From assembly GCA_947259785.1 (NCBI GenBank), contig CAMYNQ010000003.1:1-61740 (forward strand): a DNA stretch of 61,740 bases, given 5' to 3'. The notes beneath the pieces are model-generated. The model was not told where the DNA came from, did not search any database, and was given only the letters and a program-made list of their open reading frames with translations. Source of the DNA: an uncultured Chromatiaceae bacterium (GTDB taxonomy: Bacteria > Pseudomonadota > Gammaproteobacteria > Tenderiales > Tenderiaceae). Position 1 is the first letter of the stretch. Every line of letters begins with the position of its first letter. Of this stretch, positions 9,257 to 17,768 are shown in pieces. The position numbers and the translations under genes are program-made.

Positions 9257-10014
9257 ACTGGCGGGGGATGTATACGCTTTTTCATAAAGAGCTGAGACGA
9301 TTTGCCAAGGTCGCTTTGCAAACAGTCTTGGCGCCAATCATGACGTCATTGCTTTATTTGTTGGTTTTTTCGCACGTGCTGGAAGAGCATGTAAATGTCT
9401 ATAACGATGTTAGCTACACAGCCTTCCTGATTCCCGGTCTAATGATGATGTCCATCATACAAAACTCGTTTGCCAACAGTTCTTCAAGTCTGGTGCAGTC
9501 TAAAGTGACCGGCAATATTATTTTTGTATTATTAACGCCGCTGTCATATCTCGAGTTTTATCTCGCGTTTTTAGGTTCGTCTATTGTCCGTGGATTATCA
9601 GTTGGGTTAGGGATATTTTTAGTTGCCAGTTTTTTTGTCGATTTACCATTACACAATGTTTTATGGTTGTTGGTATTTGCAATTTTTAGCAGCGCTGTGC
9701 TCGGCAGTCTTGGCATTATTGCTGGAATTTGGGCTGAAAAATTTGATCATATGGCTGGTTTTCAAAATTTTATAATTATGCCTCTGTCATTCCTGAGTGG
9801 TGTCTTCTATTCTATTCATTCGTTGCCTGAATTTTGGCAGATATTGTCAAAATTCAACCCATTCTTCTATATGATTGACGGTTTTAGATACGGCTTTTTT
9901 GGCGTTGCTGATGTCAATCCTTATTTAAGTTTGTTGGTTGTATCGTTGTTTTGGCTAGGTTTGGCCAGTCTTACCTTGTTTTTGCTGCACAAAGGCTACA
10001 AACTGCGTGATTGA
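9253..10014 (+). CDS. ABC-2 type transporter permease, YadH-like
   Basis: The 253-residue membrane protein has six hydrophobic segments and the ABC-2 permease motif PLSFLSGVFYSIHSLPEFWQ near residues 180-200. It starts in an ATGA overlap with the ATP-binding subunit. The pair should form an exporter of unknown substrate in the inner membrane. It resembles YadH and capsule or drug export permeases in length and pattern. I cannot choose a substrate from sequence. Confidence 0.9.
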   Translation: MNWRGMYTLFHKELRRFAKVALQTVLAPIMTSLLYLLVFSHVLEEHVNVYNDVSYTAFLIPGLMMMSIIQNSFANSSSSLVQSKVTGNIIFVLLTPLSYLEFYLAFLGSSIVRGLSVGLGIFLVASFFVDLPLHNVLWLLVFAIFSSAVLGSLGIIAGIWAEKFDHMAGFQNFIIMPLSFLSGVFYSIHSLPEFWQILSKFNPFFYMIDGFRYGFFGVADVNPYLSLLVVSLFWLGLASLTLFLLHKGYKLRD

Positions 10015-10110
10015 ACCGGCTTATTGAATAACTGTCTAAAGAGTAAGTTTAGTGGGGTTATAGTGTTAGGCCAGTCCAAGATAAAATGTCTGCCAAACTG
10101 GATTACATGA

Positions 10111-10527
10111 ATGCGTAAATATATCCGCCATCCATCTGATATCCCAATTGAGGTTGACGGGGTTGATGTGCAAAACATCGAGAGCTTACACGATGTAAGT
10201 TTTGGCGGGCTTTCCTTCGTTTCAAAAAACAGAATCAAGTCAGGTTCTAAAATCAACATTACGATTAAGTTTGTTAATCCATCTTTTGTTTCGTTGACTA
10301 TCGTCAAATGGTGTCGAAAACGTGGCGACCATTATGATGTTGGTGTCTCATTTTGTGATCCCGAAGATGCTTATCGCGCCCGTATGATCGAACAGATATG
10401 CCATATTGAGCATTATAAGCGGGAGGCGCTGATAAAAGAGGGAAGAAAACTTACTGGAGAACAAGCTGCATTGGAATGGATACAGCGATATGCCGCTAAA
10501 TTTCCTAGTTTTGAGCATCAAGAATAA
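10111..10527 (+). CDS. PilZ domain protein with c-di-GMP binding motif
   Basis: The 138-residue protein opens MRKYIRHP, giving the RxxxR motif (R2, R6), and carries DVSFGG (D28-S30-G33), the DxSxxG motif. Together these are the c-di-GMP contacts of canonical PilZ domains. A helical tail of about 45 charged residues follows the barrel. It is a likely cytoplasmic c-di-GMP effector; what it controls is not shown. Its neighbours, an ABC exporter and an SDR enzyme, give no strong hint. It differs from the type IV pilus PilZ protein at 28.2 kb, which lacks these residues. Confidence 0.85.
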   Translation: MRKYIRHPSDIPIEVDGVDVQNIESLHDVSFGGLSFVSKNRIKSGSKINITIKFVNPSFVSLTIVKWCRKRGDHYDVGVSFCDPEDAYRARMIEQICHIEHYKREALIKEGRKLTGEQAALEWIQRYAAKFPSFEHQE

Positions 10528-10541
10528 CAATATAGGTTTTT

Positions 10542-11219
10542 ATGAATGTACTCATAACAGGTGCCGGTAGAGGAATAGGGCTGGGTTTTGTTCAGTATTA
10601 TCTAAATCAAGGTGCCAATGTTTGGGCTTGTTACCGCTCAGATGCAAGTTTGTTGCGAAAAATAGATAATGACAATCTCACTATTGTTCGATGGGATGTT
10701 GTCGATGACCAGTCGACTAAAAATGTAGATATTCTTTCTGCTGAGTTGGATCTTCTGATTAATAATGCGGGTGACTACGGACCCAATAAACAGCAAGGGC
10801 AGTGCCTGGATAGTATTACGCCAGAATCGATGTTGTCAGTATTTGATGTTAATTGTGTTGGTCCGTTGAGGGTTGTACAAAAGCTAAAGGACAAGGTGAT
10901 TGCGGCTAAGGGAAAAATAGCCAATATAAGTTCAAAAATGGGTTCTATTGAAGAAAATTCCAGTGGTGGTTGTTACGCCTATAGGGCGTCAAAGGTTGCG
11001 CTGGTTATGGTGTCAAAGTCCATGGCTGTTGACTTGGCTCCTTTTGAGGTCCGGGTGCTGGCCTTACACCCTGGATGGGTGAAGACTGATATGACTTCAC
11101 ATAATGGTTTGATTAGTGTCGATGAGTCAGTTTCCGGCATGGCAGACATTATCGAAAATATTGATCAATACAGTCCAGGTACATTTGTAAGCTTTGATGG
11201 CAAGGTAATCCCATATTAA
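10542..11219 (+). CDS. SDR family oxidoreductase
   Basis: This is a short-chain dehydrogenase of 225 residues. The nucleotide-binding motif TGAGRGIG is at the N-terminus, NNAG at about residue 75, an active-site Ser in NISSKMGS, and the catalytic pair in YAYRASK. An acidic residue after the second strand is not obvious, so the NAD/NADP preference is unclear. It resembles C-factor/sniffer-like short SDRs more than FabG. It lies 14 bases after the PilZ gene and may share its transcript. The substrate is unknown. Confidence 0.85.
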   Translation: MNVLITGAGRGIGLGFVQYYLNQGANVWACYRSDASLLRKIDNDNLTIVRWDVVDDQSTKNVDILSAELDLLINNAGDYGPNKQQGQCLDSITPESMLSVFDVNCVGPLRVVQKLKDKVIAAKGKIANISSKMGSIEENSSGGCYAYRASKVALVMVSKSMAVDLAPFEVRVLALHPGWVKTDMTSHNGLISVDESVSGMADIIENIDQYSPGTFVSFDGKVIPY

Positions 11220-11226
11220 CCTTTGG

Positions 11227-11571
11227 TTAGGGCATTTCTTCTGCGGGTGATTCCAGTGCCTGTTTGATCGATAGCTCTAGTGCTTTGAGATTAGCCTCTG
11301 ATTGTAAAGCCGAGTGGTATTTACCATTGCAATAAAGAAAAAAAGAGGGCAGGTGGAAGACATCAAACTCCTCGGTTAGGGCTTGATCTAATCCAGCATC
11401 AATTTTATATATGGAAACATCGGGGCGTTGCTTGCTGAATTGCTCAAGTACATTATCCCAGTGTCGGCACGACATACATTCTTTGCTGGAAAAAAATACG
11501 ATTGCAATGCCGGCGGTAGACTCCAGTGTCTGGTGAAATTCGAATTGCTCAAGTGCGTTTACTGTGGCCAT
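11227..11571 (-). CDS. Thioredoxin-fold protein with CxxC motif
   Basis: The 114-residue product has a CMSC redox motif in SSKECMSCRHW and a cis-proline segment FHLPSFFLYCNGK, as in thioredoxin-like proteins. There is no signal peptide, so it should be cytoplasmic. The ORF track starts 40 codons earlier, inside the DUF192 gene. I chose the ATG at 11571 because a strong GAGGAG lies just before it and the thioredoxin fold starts there. It is the last gene of a minus-strand group with DUF192 and a response regulator. Its substrate is unknown. Confidence 0.8.
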   Translation of the reverse strand: MATVNALEQFEFHQTLESTAGIAIVFFSSKECMSCRHWDNVLEQFSKQRPDVSIYKIDAGLDQALTEEFDVFHLPSFFLYCNGKYHSALQSEANLKALELSIKQALESPAEEMP

Positions 11572-11632
11572 GACATGCTCCTCATAATTGCGTGTCATTT
11601 TACGGTAATTCAAGAAAGAGAATGTTTCAAGC

Positions 11633-12085
11633 TTATTCAGGCTTAATAATACTAAAGCTACTTCCTTCTTTGATTCCCAGGGTTTTTGCACTTCCTGCAG
11701 CTAATTCCAGAGCAAACTGCGCTGGTTTTTTATTAGTATAAGTTTTACAAGCAGTTACTTTACAAGGCTGAATATTGTAATGTGTTTCTATTAGTTGACC
11801 ATTTTGGTCGAAAAAGATTAGATCAAGTGGGATAAGTGTTTCTTTCATCCAGAATGAAATTATTTGTGGCTCGGAATAGACAAATAACATTCCAGTGTTC
11901 GGTGCTAAAAATTTTCTATGCATTAAGCCGCGGCTTCGTTCTTCAGCGCTAATGGCTAGTTCGACGCTGAGAATATGATTATTAATTTGGATGTTTGTGA
12001 CATCTGCTAATGCACTATTGAAGAAAAATATCTTTAGTAAAAAAGTCGATATAACAAGAACAAAGGTTGCTTTGAATCGTGGCAA
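11633..12085 (-). CDS. DUF192 family exported protein
   Basis: The 150-residue protein has an N-terminal hydrophobic signal (about residues 8-27) ending near SALADV. The DUF192 core follows: RSRGLMHRKFLAPNTGMLFVY, then SFWMKETLIPLDLIFFDQNGQ. The family is exported or membrane-linked and its function is unknown. The start lies two bases after the stop of the double-receiver gene, which suggests a shared transcript. Two cysteines (CKVTAC) could form a disulfide, and the next gene is a thioredoxin-fold protein, but a functional link is speculative. Confidence 0.85.
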   Translation of the reverse strand: MPRFKATFVLVISTFLLKIFFFNSALADVTNIQINNHILSVELAISAEERSRGLMHRKFLAPNTGMLFVYSEPQIISFWMKETLIPLDLIFFDQNGQLIETHYNIQPCKVTACKTYTNKKPAQFALELAAGSAKTLGIKEGSSFSIIKPE

Positions 12086-12087
12086 GA

Positions 12088-12885
12088 TTAAGAAAGTAAT
12101 TGTCTTATTAATGATTTAACTTCTTTGGGCTCGAAGGGTTTGTCACACAAGGCTGAAACTCCTGCTTGCTTTACGCCAGCGAGATGAGTGCTTGTTGCTT
12201 CACTGGTAACCATAAGAATGGGGATTGTTTTTTGCTGGCTTTGTTCGCGCACGTATTTGGTTAGTTCTTTTCCGTCCATTTCCGGCATGTTGTAATCAGT
12301 AACAATAAGGTCAAAGAAGTTACTGTTGAGAATGTCAACAGCTTCCTTGCCATCGTTTGCCTTGGTTATGTTTTCAACGCCTAGATTAGTCAGCACCTTT
12401 GAAATGTGATTGCGTGCGGTTAGGCTGTCGTCAACGACAAGTACAGCCAGGTCTTCAATGACGATTTCTTTCATGTCTAGCGTTTCTGGTTCAATGAACT
12501 CTAGAGTTGAATGCAAGGCACGAGTAAGGTCGTCAATTTTAAACGGCTTGGGTAGTATTGCGATTACACCGGCTTGTCTTATAGGTTCAAGAAAATAATC
12601 TGAATCTTCACTGGATATCAGCATGAAAGGAATATCTTCAAGTGCTTCGTGGTTTCGCATGGACTGTACAAGTTCCGTGCCGGTCATGTCTGGCAAGTGC
12701 ATGCTGCTTATGACAAGATCCGGTTTGAATTTGTGCAGGTCAGCAATGGCCGTAGTGCCTTCACTAAAGCGCTCTAGTTGTGTCACTCCGATGTTATTCA
12801 GTTGTTTTTGAATTACACGCCATTGGGTCGAGGAGGGCTCGACAATAGTGATAGCTAGATCTGTAATGCGCATTTTTTCTGACAT
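12088..12885 (-). CDS. Double receiver response regulator (degenerate REC plus active REC)
   Basis: The 265-residue protein is two CheY-like receivers and nothing else. The second (about residues 146-265) is canonical: acidic pair D152-D153, phosphoacceptor D197 in TDYNMP, T227 and K249. The first (about 10-130) keeps the fold and K113 but has Ser61 where the phosphorylated Asp belongs, and Glu-Pro where the acidic pair should be. It should not be phosphorylated and may serve for binding or dimerisation. With no output domain, the protein would act through protein contacts, as CheY does. The cognate kinase is not in the window. Confidence 0.88.
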   Translation of the reverse strand: MSEKMRITDLAITIVEPSSTQWRVIQKQLNNIGVTQLERFSEGTTAIADLHKFKPDLVISSMHLPDMTGTELVQSMRNHEALEDIPFMLISSEDSDYFLEPIRQAGVIAILPKPFKIDDLTRALHSTLEFIEPETLDMKEIVIEDLAVLVVDDSLTARNHISKVLTNLGVENITKANDGKEAVDILNSNFFDLIVTDYNMPEMDGKELTKYVREQSQQKTIPILMVTSEATSTHLAGVKQAGVSALCDKPFEPKEVKSLIRQLLS

Positions 12886-12967
12886 TGCTGCTTATGTCCT
12901 GTTGTAACTTGCTTATATGTTGTGCTATCGGCCACTGGGTGGCTAAATTTAGCTCAGTGACTCTTTA

Positions 12968-13549
12968 CTAATAGAGTGAAACGCCTTCGTTGTTAAACAT
13001 AGCCGTCAAACGGATTAATGGTAAACCAATTAGGGTGTTTGGATCATCACCTTCGAGGCGTTGAAATAGGGAGATTCCTAAGCCTTCTGATTTAAATGAG
13101 CCGGCGCAGTTGTATGGCTGTTCGCTGTTTAAATAGCCTTCAATTTCTGCGTTAGTGAGTGTGCGAAAGTAGACAGCGAAGGGACAGACCTCAACCTGTA
13201 GGTTGCCTGTTTTTGCATTGAACAATACTAGCGAAGTTAGAAATAGTACCTTCTTACCTGATGCGGCCTGTAGTTGCTGGACTGCTGTCTGGTGATCGCC
13301 AGGCTTGCCGAGGATGTTGCCATCCAATACAGCACACTGATCCGAGGCAATGATCAATGCGTCAGGCTGTCTTGCTGCGACTGCTTTGGCCTTTTCTTGT
13401 GCCAGTCGTGCGACTAGCTTTTCCGGCGTTTCATTTTTCAGTGCTGTTTCATCAATATCAGGTGAATCACAGATGAAATCTAGCCCAAGTTTTTCAAGTA
13501 ACTGCCGGCGAAATGGTGATGAAGATGCCAGTACAATTTTCGTCTCCAT
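12968..13549 (-). CDS. yceF: Maf-like nucleotide pyrophosphatase, YceF type
   Basis: Maf proteins are house-cleaning pyrophosphatases; the YceF group hydrolyses 7-methyl-GTP. The 193-residue product begins with the Maf motif LASSSPFRRQLLEKLG and has IIASDQCAVLDG. Its C-terminal part CAGSFKSEGLGISLF and RLEGDDPNTLIGLPLI matches the YceF subgroup rather than YhdE, which acts on dTTP/UTP. In many gammaproteobacteria yceF lies beside yceD-rpmF-plsX. Here it is on the opposite strand and the pyruvate carboxylase genes sit between. The pycB stop is seven bases upstream. Confidence 0.92.
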   Translation of the reverse strand: METKIVLASSSPFRRQLLEKLGLDFICDSPDIDETALKNETPEKLVARLAQEKAKAVAARQPDALIIASDQCAVLDGNILGKPGDHQTAVQQLQAASGKKVLFLTSLVLFNAKTGNLQVEVCPFAVYFRTLTNAEIEGYLNSEQPYNCAGSFKSEGLGISLFQRLEGDDPNTLIGLPLIRLTAMFNNEGVSLY

Positions 13550-13556
13550 TTATAAG

Positions 13557-15374
13557 CTATTCGATTTCTATCAAGGTTTCATCAGGATTGACGGTGTCAC
13601 CTTTTTGAATGTGTACGGCGACTACCTTGCCTGAAATTGGTGCTTGAATTTCGGTTTCCATTTTCATTGCTTCGGTAACGAGGAGGGCATCCCCTTCCTT
13701 AACTTCGTCGCCTTCTTTGACTAATACATCTACTATGCTGCCAGGCATTGAGGTGGTGACATGGCCAGGTTGTTTGGCCTGTGGTCGTTTGCTGCCCTTG
13801 GTCCTGGCAGGTAGAACTTCACCGCTGTCAGCTAGACCGATTTCTTCTAGTGTTTCGACCATGATTTCTTCTGGCACACCATCTACTGAGACGTAGAACG
13901 GACGACGATTATCTGATTTGTGACCTGTCCCGGTGACTTTGATGTTATAGGCTTCGCCATGCATCGAGACATTAAATTCAACGGGGGTTGCACCGCTGCT
14001 ATCATTTTGACCAACAGTCTCAAGTGGCTCAGGTACCAAGGTGCCTGCGGCGCGTTCTTCAAGAAAGGTTCGGCCGACATCTGTAAACATGGCGAAGGTT
14101 AGAACATCCTCTTCGCTTGTTGATAGTTCAGCAACGTCTTTACGTAATTTATCCATTTCTGGTTGTAATAAATCAGCAGGGCGACAGTCAATGACATCTT
14201 CATTGCCGATGGCCATTTGTCGAACGATATCATTAACTTTGCCTGGTGCTTTACCGTAGCGACCCTGCAGATAGAGTTTAACTTCGTTACTTATATTTTG
14301 ATAACAGGCGCCTGACAGAATGTTCAGCACCGCCTGAGTGCCAACAATCTGAGATGTTGGCGTGACCAGAGGCGGGTAGCCCAGGTTTTCACGTACCCGT
14401 GGTACTTCTTCAAGCACCTCATTCATGCGCTCCAAAGCGCCTTGCTCCTTAAGCTGATGAGCAAGGTTTGAGATCATGCCACCGGGGATTTGATTCACTT
14501 GAACCCGGGTATCAACACCAGTGAACTCACTTTCAAAGCGGGCATATTTTTTTCGTACACCGAAAAAATAGAAGCCAATCTGTTGCAGCAACTCAAGATC
14601 CAGACCAGTGTCATACGGCGTATCTCTAAAAGCCGCGACCATGCTTTCGGTCGGTGAATGGCTGGTGCCGCCCGAAAAGGTTGAAATTGCAGTGTCTATA
14701 TGACGACAGCCATGTTCAATCGCTTTGAGGTGACACATTTCCGCCAGGCCAGCGGTGGCATGTGAATGTAAATGGATAGGAATATCGACGGCCGTCGTCA
14801 GTGCATCGACGAGATTTGCTGTTACCGTGGGTGTTAAAAGCCCAGCCATGTCTTTGATGGCAATACTGTCACAACCCATTGTCTTGAGTTGTTTTGCCAT
14901 GTCAACGAATTTAGGAATGTCGTGAACGGGGCTGGTGGTGTAGCAAATGGTTCCCTGGGCATGTTTACCAGCCTTTTTAACCGACTCAATTGAGACGCGT
15001 AGGTTACGGGTATCGTTAAGGGCATCAAATATGCGAAATACATCGATACCATTTTCAGCAGAGCGTTCAACAAAGGCCTGAACAACATCATCGGAGTAGT
15101 GACGATAGCCAAGCAGATTTTGCCCACGTAACAGCATTTGCAATGGTGTCTTGGGTAAGGCGTCTTTCAGCTTGCGCAGGCGTTCCCATGGGTCTTCCTT
15201 GAGAAAGCGTATGCATGAGTCAAATGTTGCGCCGCCCCAGACTTCCAGTGACCAATAGCCTACCTGATCGAGCTTTTCACAAATTGGCAACATGTCTTCC
15301 GTACGCATGCGGGTGGCGATCAGTGACTGATGACCATCACGTAAAACAGTGTCGGTAATATGTACTTTATCCAT
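13557..15374 (-). CDS. pycB: Pyruvate carboxylase subunit B (OadA-like carboxyltransferase)
   Basis: This 605-residue protein has a HMGL-like carboxyltransferase domain (about 1-270, with DTVLRDGHQS at the start), a conserved PYC/OADA domain (about 290-480) and a biotinyl domain at the C-terminus. The biotin site is EAMKMETE with K571. The same protein type occurs as the alpha subunit of the Na+-pumping oxaloacetate decarboxylase. Here the partner just upstream is a biotin carboxylase and no membrane subunits OadB or OadG are present. That favours a two-subunit pyruvate carboxylase, making oxaloacetate from pyruvate, bicarbonate and ATP. The gap to pycA is 17 bases. Confidence 0.9.
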   Translation of the reverse strand: MDKVHITDTVLRDGHQSLIATRMRTEDMLPICEKLDQVGYWSLEVWGGATFDSCIRFLKEDPWERLRKLKDALPKTPLQMLLRGQNLLGYRHYSDDVVQAFVERSAENGIDVFRIFDALNDTRNLRVSIESVKKAGKHAQGTICYTTSPVHDIPKFVDMAKQLKTMGCDSIAIKDMAGLLTPTVTANLVDALTTAVDIPIHLHSHATAGLAEMCHLKAIEHGCRHIDTAISTFSGGTSHSPTESMVAAFRDTPYDTGLDLELLQQIGFYFFGVRKKYARFESEFTGVDTRVQVNQIPGGMISNLAHQLKEQGALERMNEVLEEVPRVRENLGYPPLVTPTSQIVGTQAVLNILSGACYQNISNEVKLYLQGRYGKAPGKVNDIVRQMAIGNEDVIDCRPADLLQPEMDKLRKDVAELSTSEEDVLTFAMFTDVGRTFLEERAAGTLVPEPLETVGQNDSSGATPVEFNVSMHGEAYNIKVTGTGHKSDNRRPFYVSVDGVPEEIMVETLEEIGLADSGEVLPARTKGSKRPQAKQPGHVTTSMPGSIVDVLVKEGDEVKEGDALLVTEAMKMETEIQAPISGKVVAVHIQKGDTVNPDETLIEIE

Positions 15375-15391
15375 AAGTGTTTTAACTTTTG

Positions 15392-16810
15392 TTATCGTCC
15401 AAGATGTGCCGCTATTGCCACGCCGATTGCGGCTGCCAGTTCACGCGGGGCACGTTTAATAGAATAGTTTGCCAGTTCGGGATGGCTTTCTACAAAACTG
15501 GTGTCGAATACGCCATTCTGAAATTCCTGTGATTTAACGATTTCAATCTGGTATGGAATGGTGGTCTTGATGCCGTATACACCAATGTCATTCAGGGCGC
15601 GTTCGGCCCTATCTAATAGGTCATCCCAGGTTAGTGCCCAAACGGTCAGTTTTGCGCACATGGAATCGTAGTAGGGAGGTATTTCATAACCGCTGTATAT
15701 CGCAGCATCAGTTCGTACACCTGGGCCACCAGGGGCAAAATAGCGGGTAATTCGGCCAAAGCTGGGTAAAAAGTCGTTTTTTGGATCCTCTGCATTGATC
15801 CGAAATTCCATGGCGTAACCACGCAGTTGGATATCGTCCTGGCTAAAACGCAGTTTCAGGCCTGAAGCGATGCGGATTTGTTCCTGAACAATATCAACAC
15901 CGGTTATTTGCTCTGAGACACAATGCTCCACTTGCAGGCGGGTGTTCATCTCCATGAAATAGAAGTTGTCGTCATGATCGAGTAGAAATTCAACTGTACC
16001 GGCATTTTCATAGCCCACTGCTTTGGCGGCACGCACAGCCAGGTCGCAGACATAGCTACGTTGTTCATCGGATAATTGTGGTGAAGGGGCAATTTCAACC
16101 AGTTTTTGGTGGCGTCGCTGGATGGAGCAATCACGTTCAAACAAGTGGATCACATTGCCGTGACTATCAGCCAATATCTGTACTTCGATGTGACGGGGGT
16201 TAACAACGCATTTCTCAATGAAAACATCGGCGCTGCCAAAGGCCTTGGTCGCCTCTGATATTACGCGGTCGTAGCTTGGGCCTAATTCGGACTCATTTTC
16301 ACAGCGTCGGATGCCGCGGCCGCCACCGCCTGAGGTGGCCTTGAGCATGATTGGGTAACCGACATCGGCGGCGCAACTAATGGCGGCCTCAACCGACTCA
16401 ACATTACCTTTACTGCCTGGGGTAACCGGAATGCCGGCGTTGATCATGGCCGTGCGGGCCTCAATTTTGTTTCCCATGCGCAGAATGGTTGCAGCGTCGG
16501 GGCCAATGAACTTGATCCCGCGTCGCTGGCAAATTTCAGCCAATTGCGGATTTTCTGACAAAAACCCATAACCTGGATGGAGGGCGTCGCAGCCGGTGGC
16601 GACGGCTAGATTTACAATTCGGTGGGCATTCAAATAGCCGGCAACGGTTTCAGGCCCGAGATTATAGGCTTCATCAGCCTTTTTGACGTGTAGGGAGTGA
16701 CGATCTGCATCGGTGTAGATTGCCACGGATTTGATGCCCATTTCGGCACAGGCCCTGACTATCCTGACCGCAATTTCTCCCCGGTTAGCAATGAGAATTT
16801 TTTTTATCAT
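15392..16810 (-). CDS. pycA: Pyruvate carboxylase subunit A (biotin carboxylase)
   Basis: The 472-residue ATP-grasp enzyme carboxylates the biotin carried by PycB. Diagnostic segments are the N-terminal KILIANRGEIAVRIVRA, the glycine-rich loop KATSGGGGRGIR, FIEKCVVNPRHIEVQ and FMEMNTRLQVEH. Its extra C-terminal tail after about residue 450 (SIKRAPRELAAAIGVAIAAH) is a feature of PycA rather than the acetyl-CoA carboxylase subunit AccC. The gene is the first of the pair. It reads away from yceD across a 209-base divergent region. Confidence 0.9.
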   Translation of the reverse strand: MIKKILIANRGEIAVRIVRACAEMGIKSVAIYTDADRHSLHVKKADEAYNLGPETVAGYLNAHRIVNLAVATGCDALHPGYGFLSENPQLAEICQRRGIKFIGPDAATILRMGNKIEARTAMINAGIPVTPGSKGNVESVEAAISCAADVGYPIMLKATSGGGGRGIRRCENESELGPSYDRVISEATKAFGSADVFIEKCVVNPRHIEVQILADSHGNVIHLFERDCSIQRRHQKLVEIAPSPQLSDEQRSYVCDLAVRAAKAVGYENAGTVEFLLDHDDNFYFMEMNTRLQVEHCVSEQITGVDIVQEQIRIASGLKLRFSQDDIQLRGYAMEFRINAEDPKNDFLPSFGRITRYFAPGGPGVRTDAAIYSGYEIPPYYDSMCAKLTVWALTWDDLLDRAERALNDIGVYGIKTTIPYQIEIVKSQEFQNGVFDTSFVESHPELANYSIKRAPRELAAAIGVAIAAHLGR

Positions 16811-16982
16811 ATTGATTTATATGTGCATTTTATCGATGTGCCAAAGCTGGGAAGAGACAAACTCGCAACCAGTGCTGAGAATTAGGTCGGCCCGACCCTG
16901 AGATCCATTACTGATTTCTACGAGAAAGCCTATCTCAAGTCAAGCGGTTGTGTGGTAACAGAGTGAAAAATAAGAAATTTCT

Positions 16983-17011
16983 TTGACAGAGTAGGGTATT
17001 CCATTTATCAT
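16983..17011 (+). promoter_or_regulatory. Sigma-70 promoter of the yceD-rpmF operon, likely leaderless
   Basis: TTGACA (16983-16988) and TATCAT (17006-17011) are separated by exactly 17 bases, an excellent sigma-70 match. Transcription would begin about seven bases after the -10, at 17017-17020, while the yceD ATG is at 17020. No Shine-Dalgarno precedes that ATG. The message may therefore begin at or within a few bases of the start codon. Confidence 0.7.
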
Positions 17012-17019
17012 TCGCCGCC

Positions 17020-17547
17020 ATGCAAGACCAGCACTTACCAACACAAATTGCTCCCTTTAAACTGGCCCGTCAGGGACAGGCCTTGCAGGGTATTGTTGGT
17101 GTAGATGGCCTGGAGCGTTTGGCAACGCTTTTAAGTGATAACAATGGCCGCATTGAAGTGTCGCTGCAGTTTGGTAAAAACCAGCAGGGAATCAACTTTG
17201 TGCGTGGCCATTTGAGCGCTGAGGTGAATATGATTTGCCAGCGTTGCATGAAACCGATGCCTGTGCGGGTTAAGGCAGACATATCACTGGGGATTGTTTC
17301 CAGTGATGAGCGTGCAGCCCAGCTGCCAGAGGAATTTGAAGCGTTGATTGTTGAAGAAGAGCCAGTTGCGCTGGCCAGGATAGTGGAAGATGAATTAATT
17401 CTTGCCTTGCCTATCGTTGCGCTGCATGAAAACCAAGGCTGCGAACCAGTATTGAAAAAACTGCAGGCTGAAGCAAGCAAAATAGAGCAAGCGGAGCAAA
17501 AAACTAATCCGTTTGCAGCGTTGTCAGATTTGAAGCAACAACACTAG
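17020..17547 (+). CDS. yceD: YceD (DUF177), 23S rRNA accumulation protein
   Basis: The 175-residue protein belongs to DUF177. It has the paired-cysteine motif MICQRCMKPM (about residues 69-78) and a C-terminal NPFAALSDLK tail like E. coli YceD. Family members are tied to 23S rRNA accumulation or ribosome assembly, and the gene sits before rpmF as it does widely. The start at 17020 aligns with the E. coli N-terminus (MQ..LP). Its promoter implies a leaderless message. Confidence 0.92.
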   Translation: MQDQHLPTQIAPFKLARQGQALQGIVGVDGLERLATLLSDNNGRIEVSLQFGKNQQGINFVRGHLSAEVNMICQRCMKPMPVRVKADISLGIVSSDERAAQLPEEFEALIVEEEPVALARIVEDELILALPIVALHENQGCEPVLKKLQAEASKIEQAEQKTNPFAALSDLKQQH

Positions 17548-17585
17548 AGTTATAAGTACCGAAAGAGAAAATAGGAGTTTTAAGC

Positions 17586-17765
17586 ATGGCTGTTCAAAAG
17601 AGTAAAAAGACCCCATCACGTCGCGGTATGCGTCGTTCACATGACGCACTGAGTGGGCCAACGCTGTCTGTTGACGCAACTTCTGGTGAAGTTCATCGTC
17701 GTCACCACGTAACTGCTGATGGTTACTATCGTGGTAATAAGGTAGTTGCCGACAAAGGCGAGTAA
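17586..17765 (+). CDS. rpmF: 50S ribosomal protein L32
   Basis: This 59-residue gene was too short for the ORF track. The product reads [20 protein letters not shown] and ends [10 protein letters not shown], a standard bacterial L32. This version lacks the zinc-binding cysteines. A Shine-Dalgarno AGGAG lies about ten bases upstream. It is placed between yceD and plsX, the conserved order, linking ribosome and lipid synthesis genes. Confidence 0.97.
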   Translation: MAVQKSKKTPSRRGMRRSHDALSGPTLSVDATSGEVHRRHHVTADGYYRGNKVVADKGE

Positions 17766-17768
17766 ACC

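Noticed and set aside
11217-11231. Short TAACC-TTT-GGTTA hairpin between convergent genes at 11.2 kb as a terminator
   Set aside because: The five-base stem with no T-tract is too weak to call.
13557-15374. Oxaloacetate decarboxylase alpha subunit of a sodium pump
   Set aside because: The adjacent pycA and the lack of oadB and oadG favour pyruvate carboxylase.
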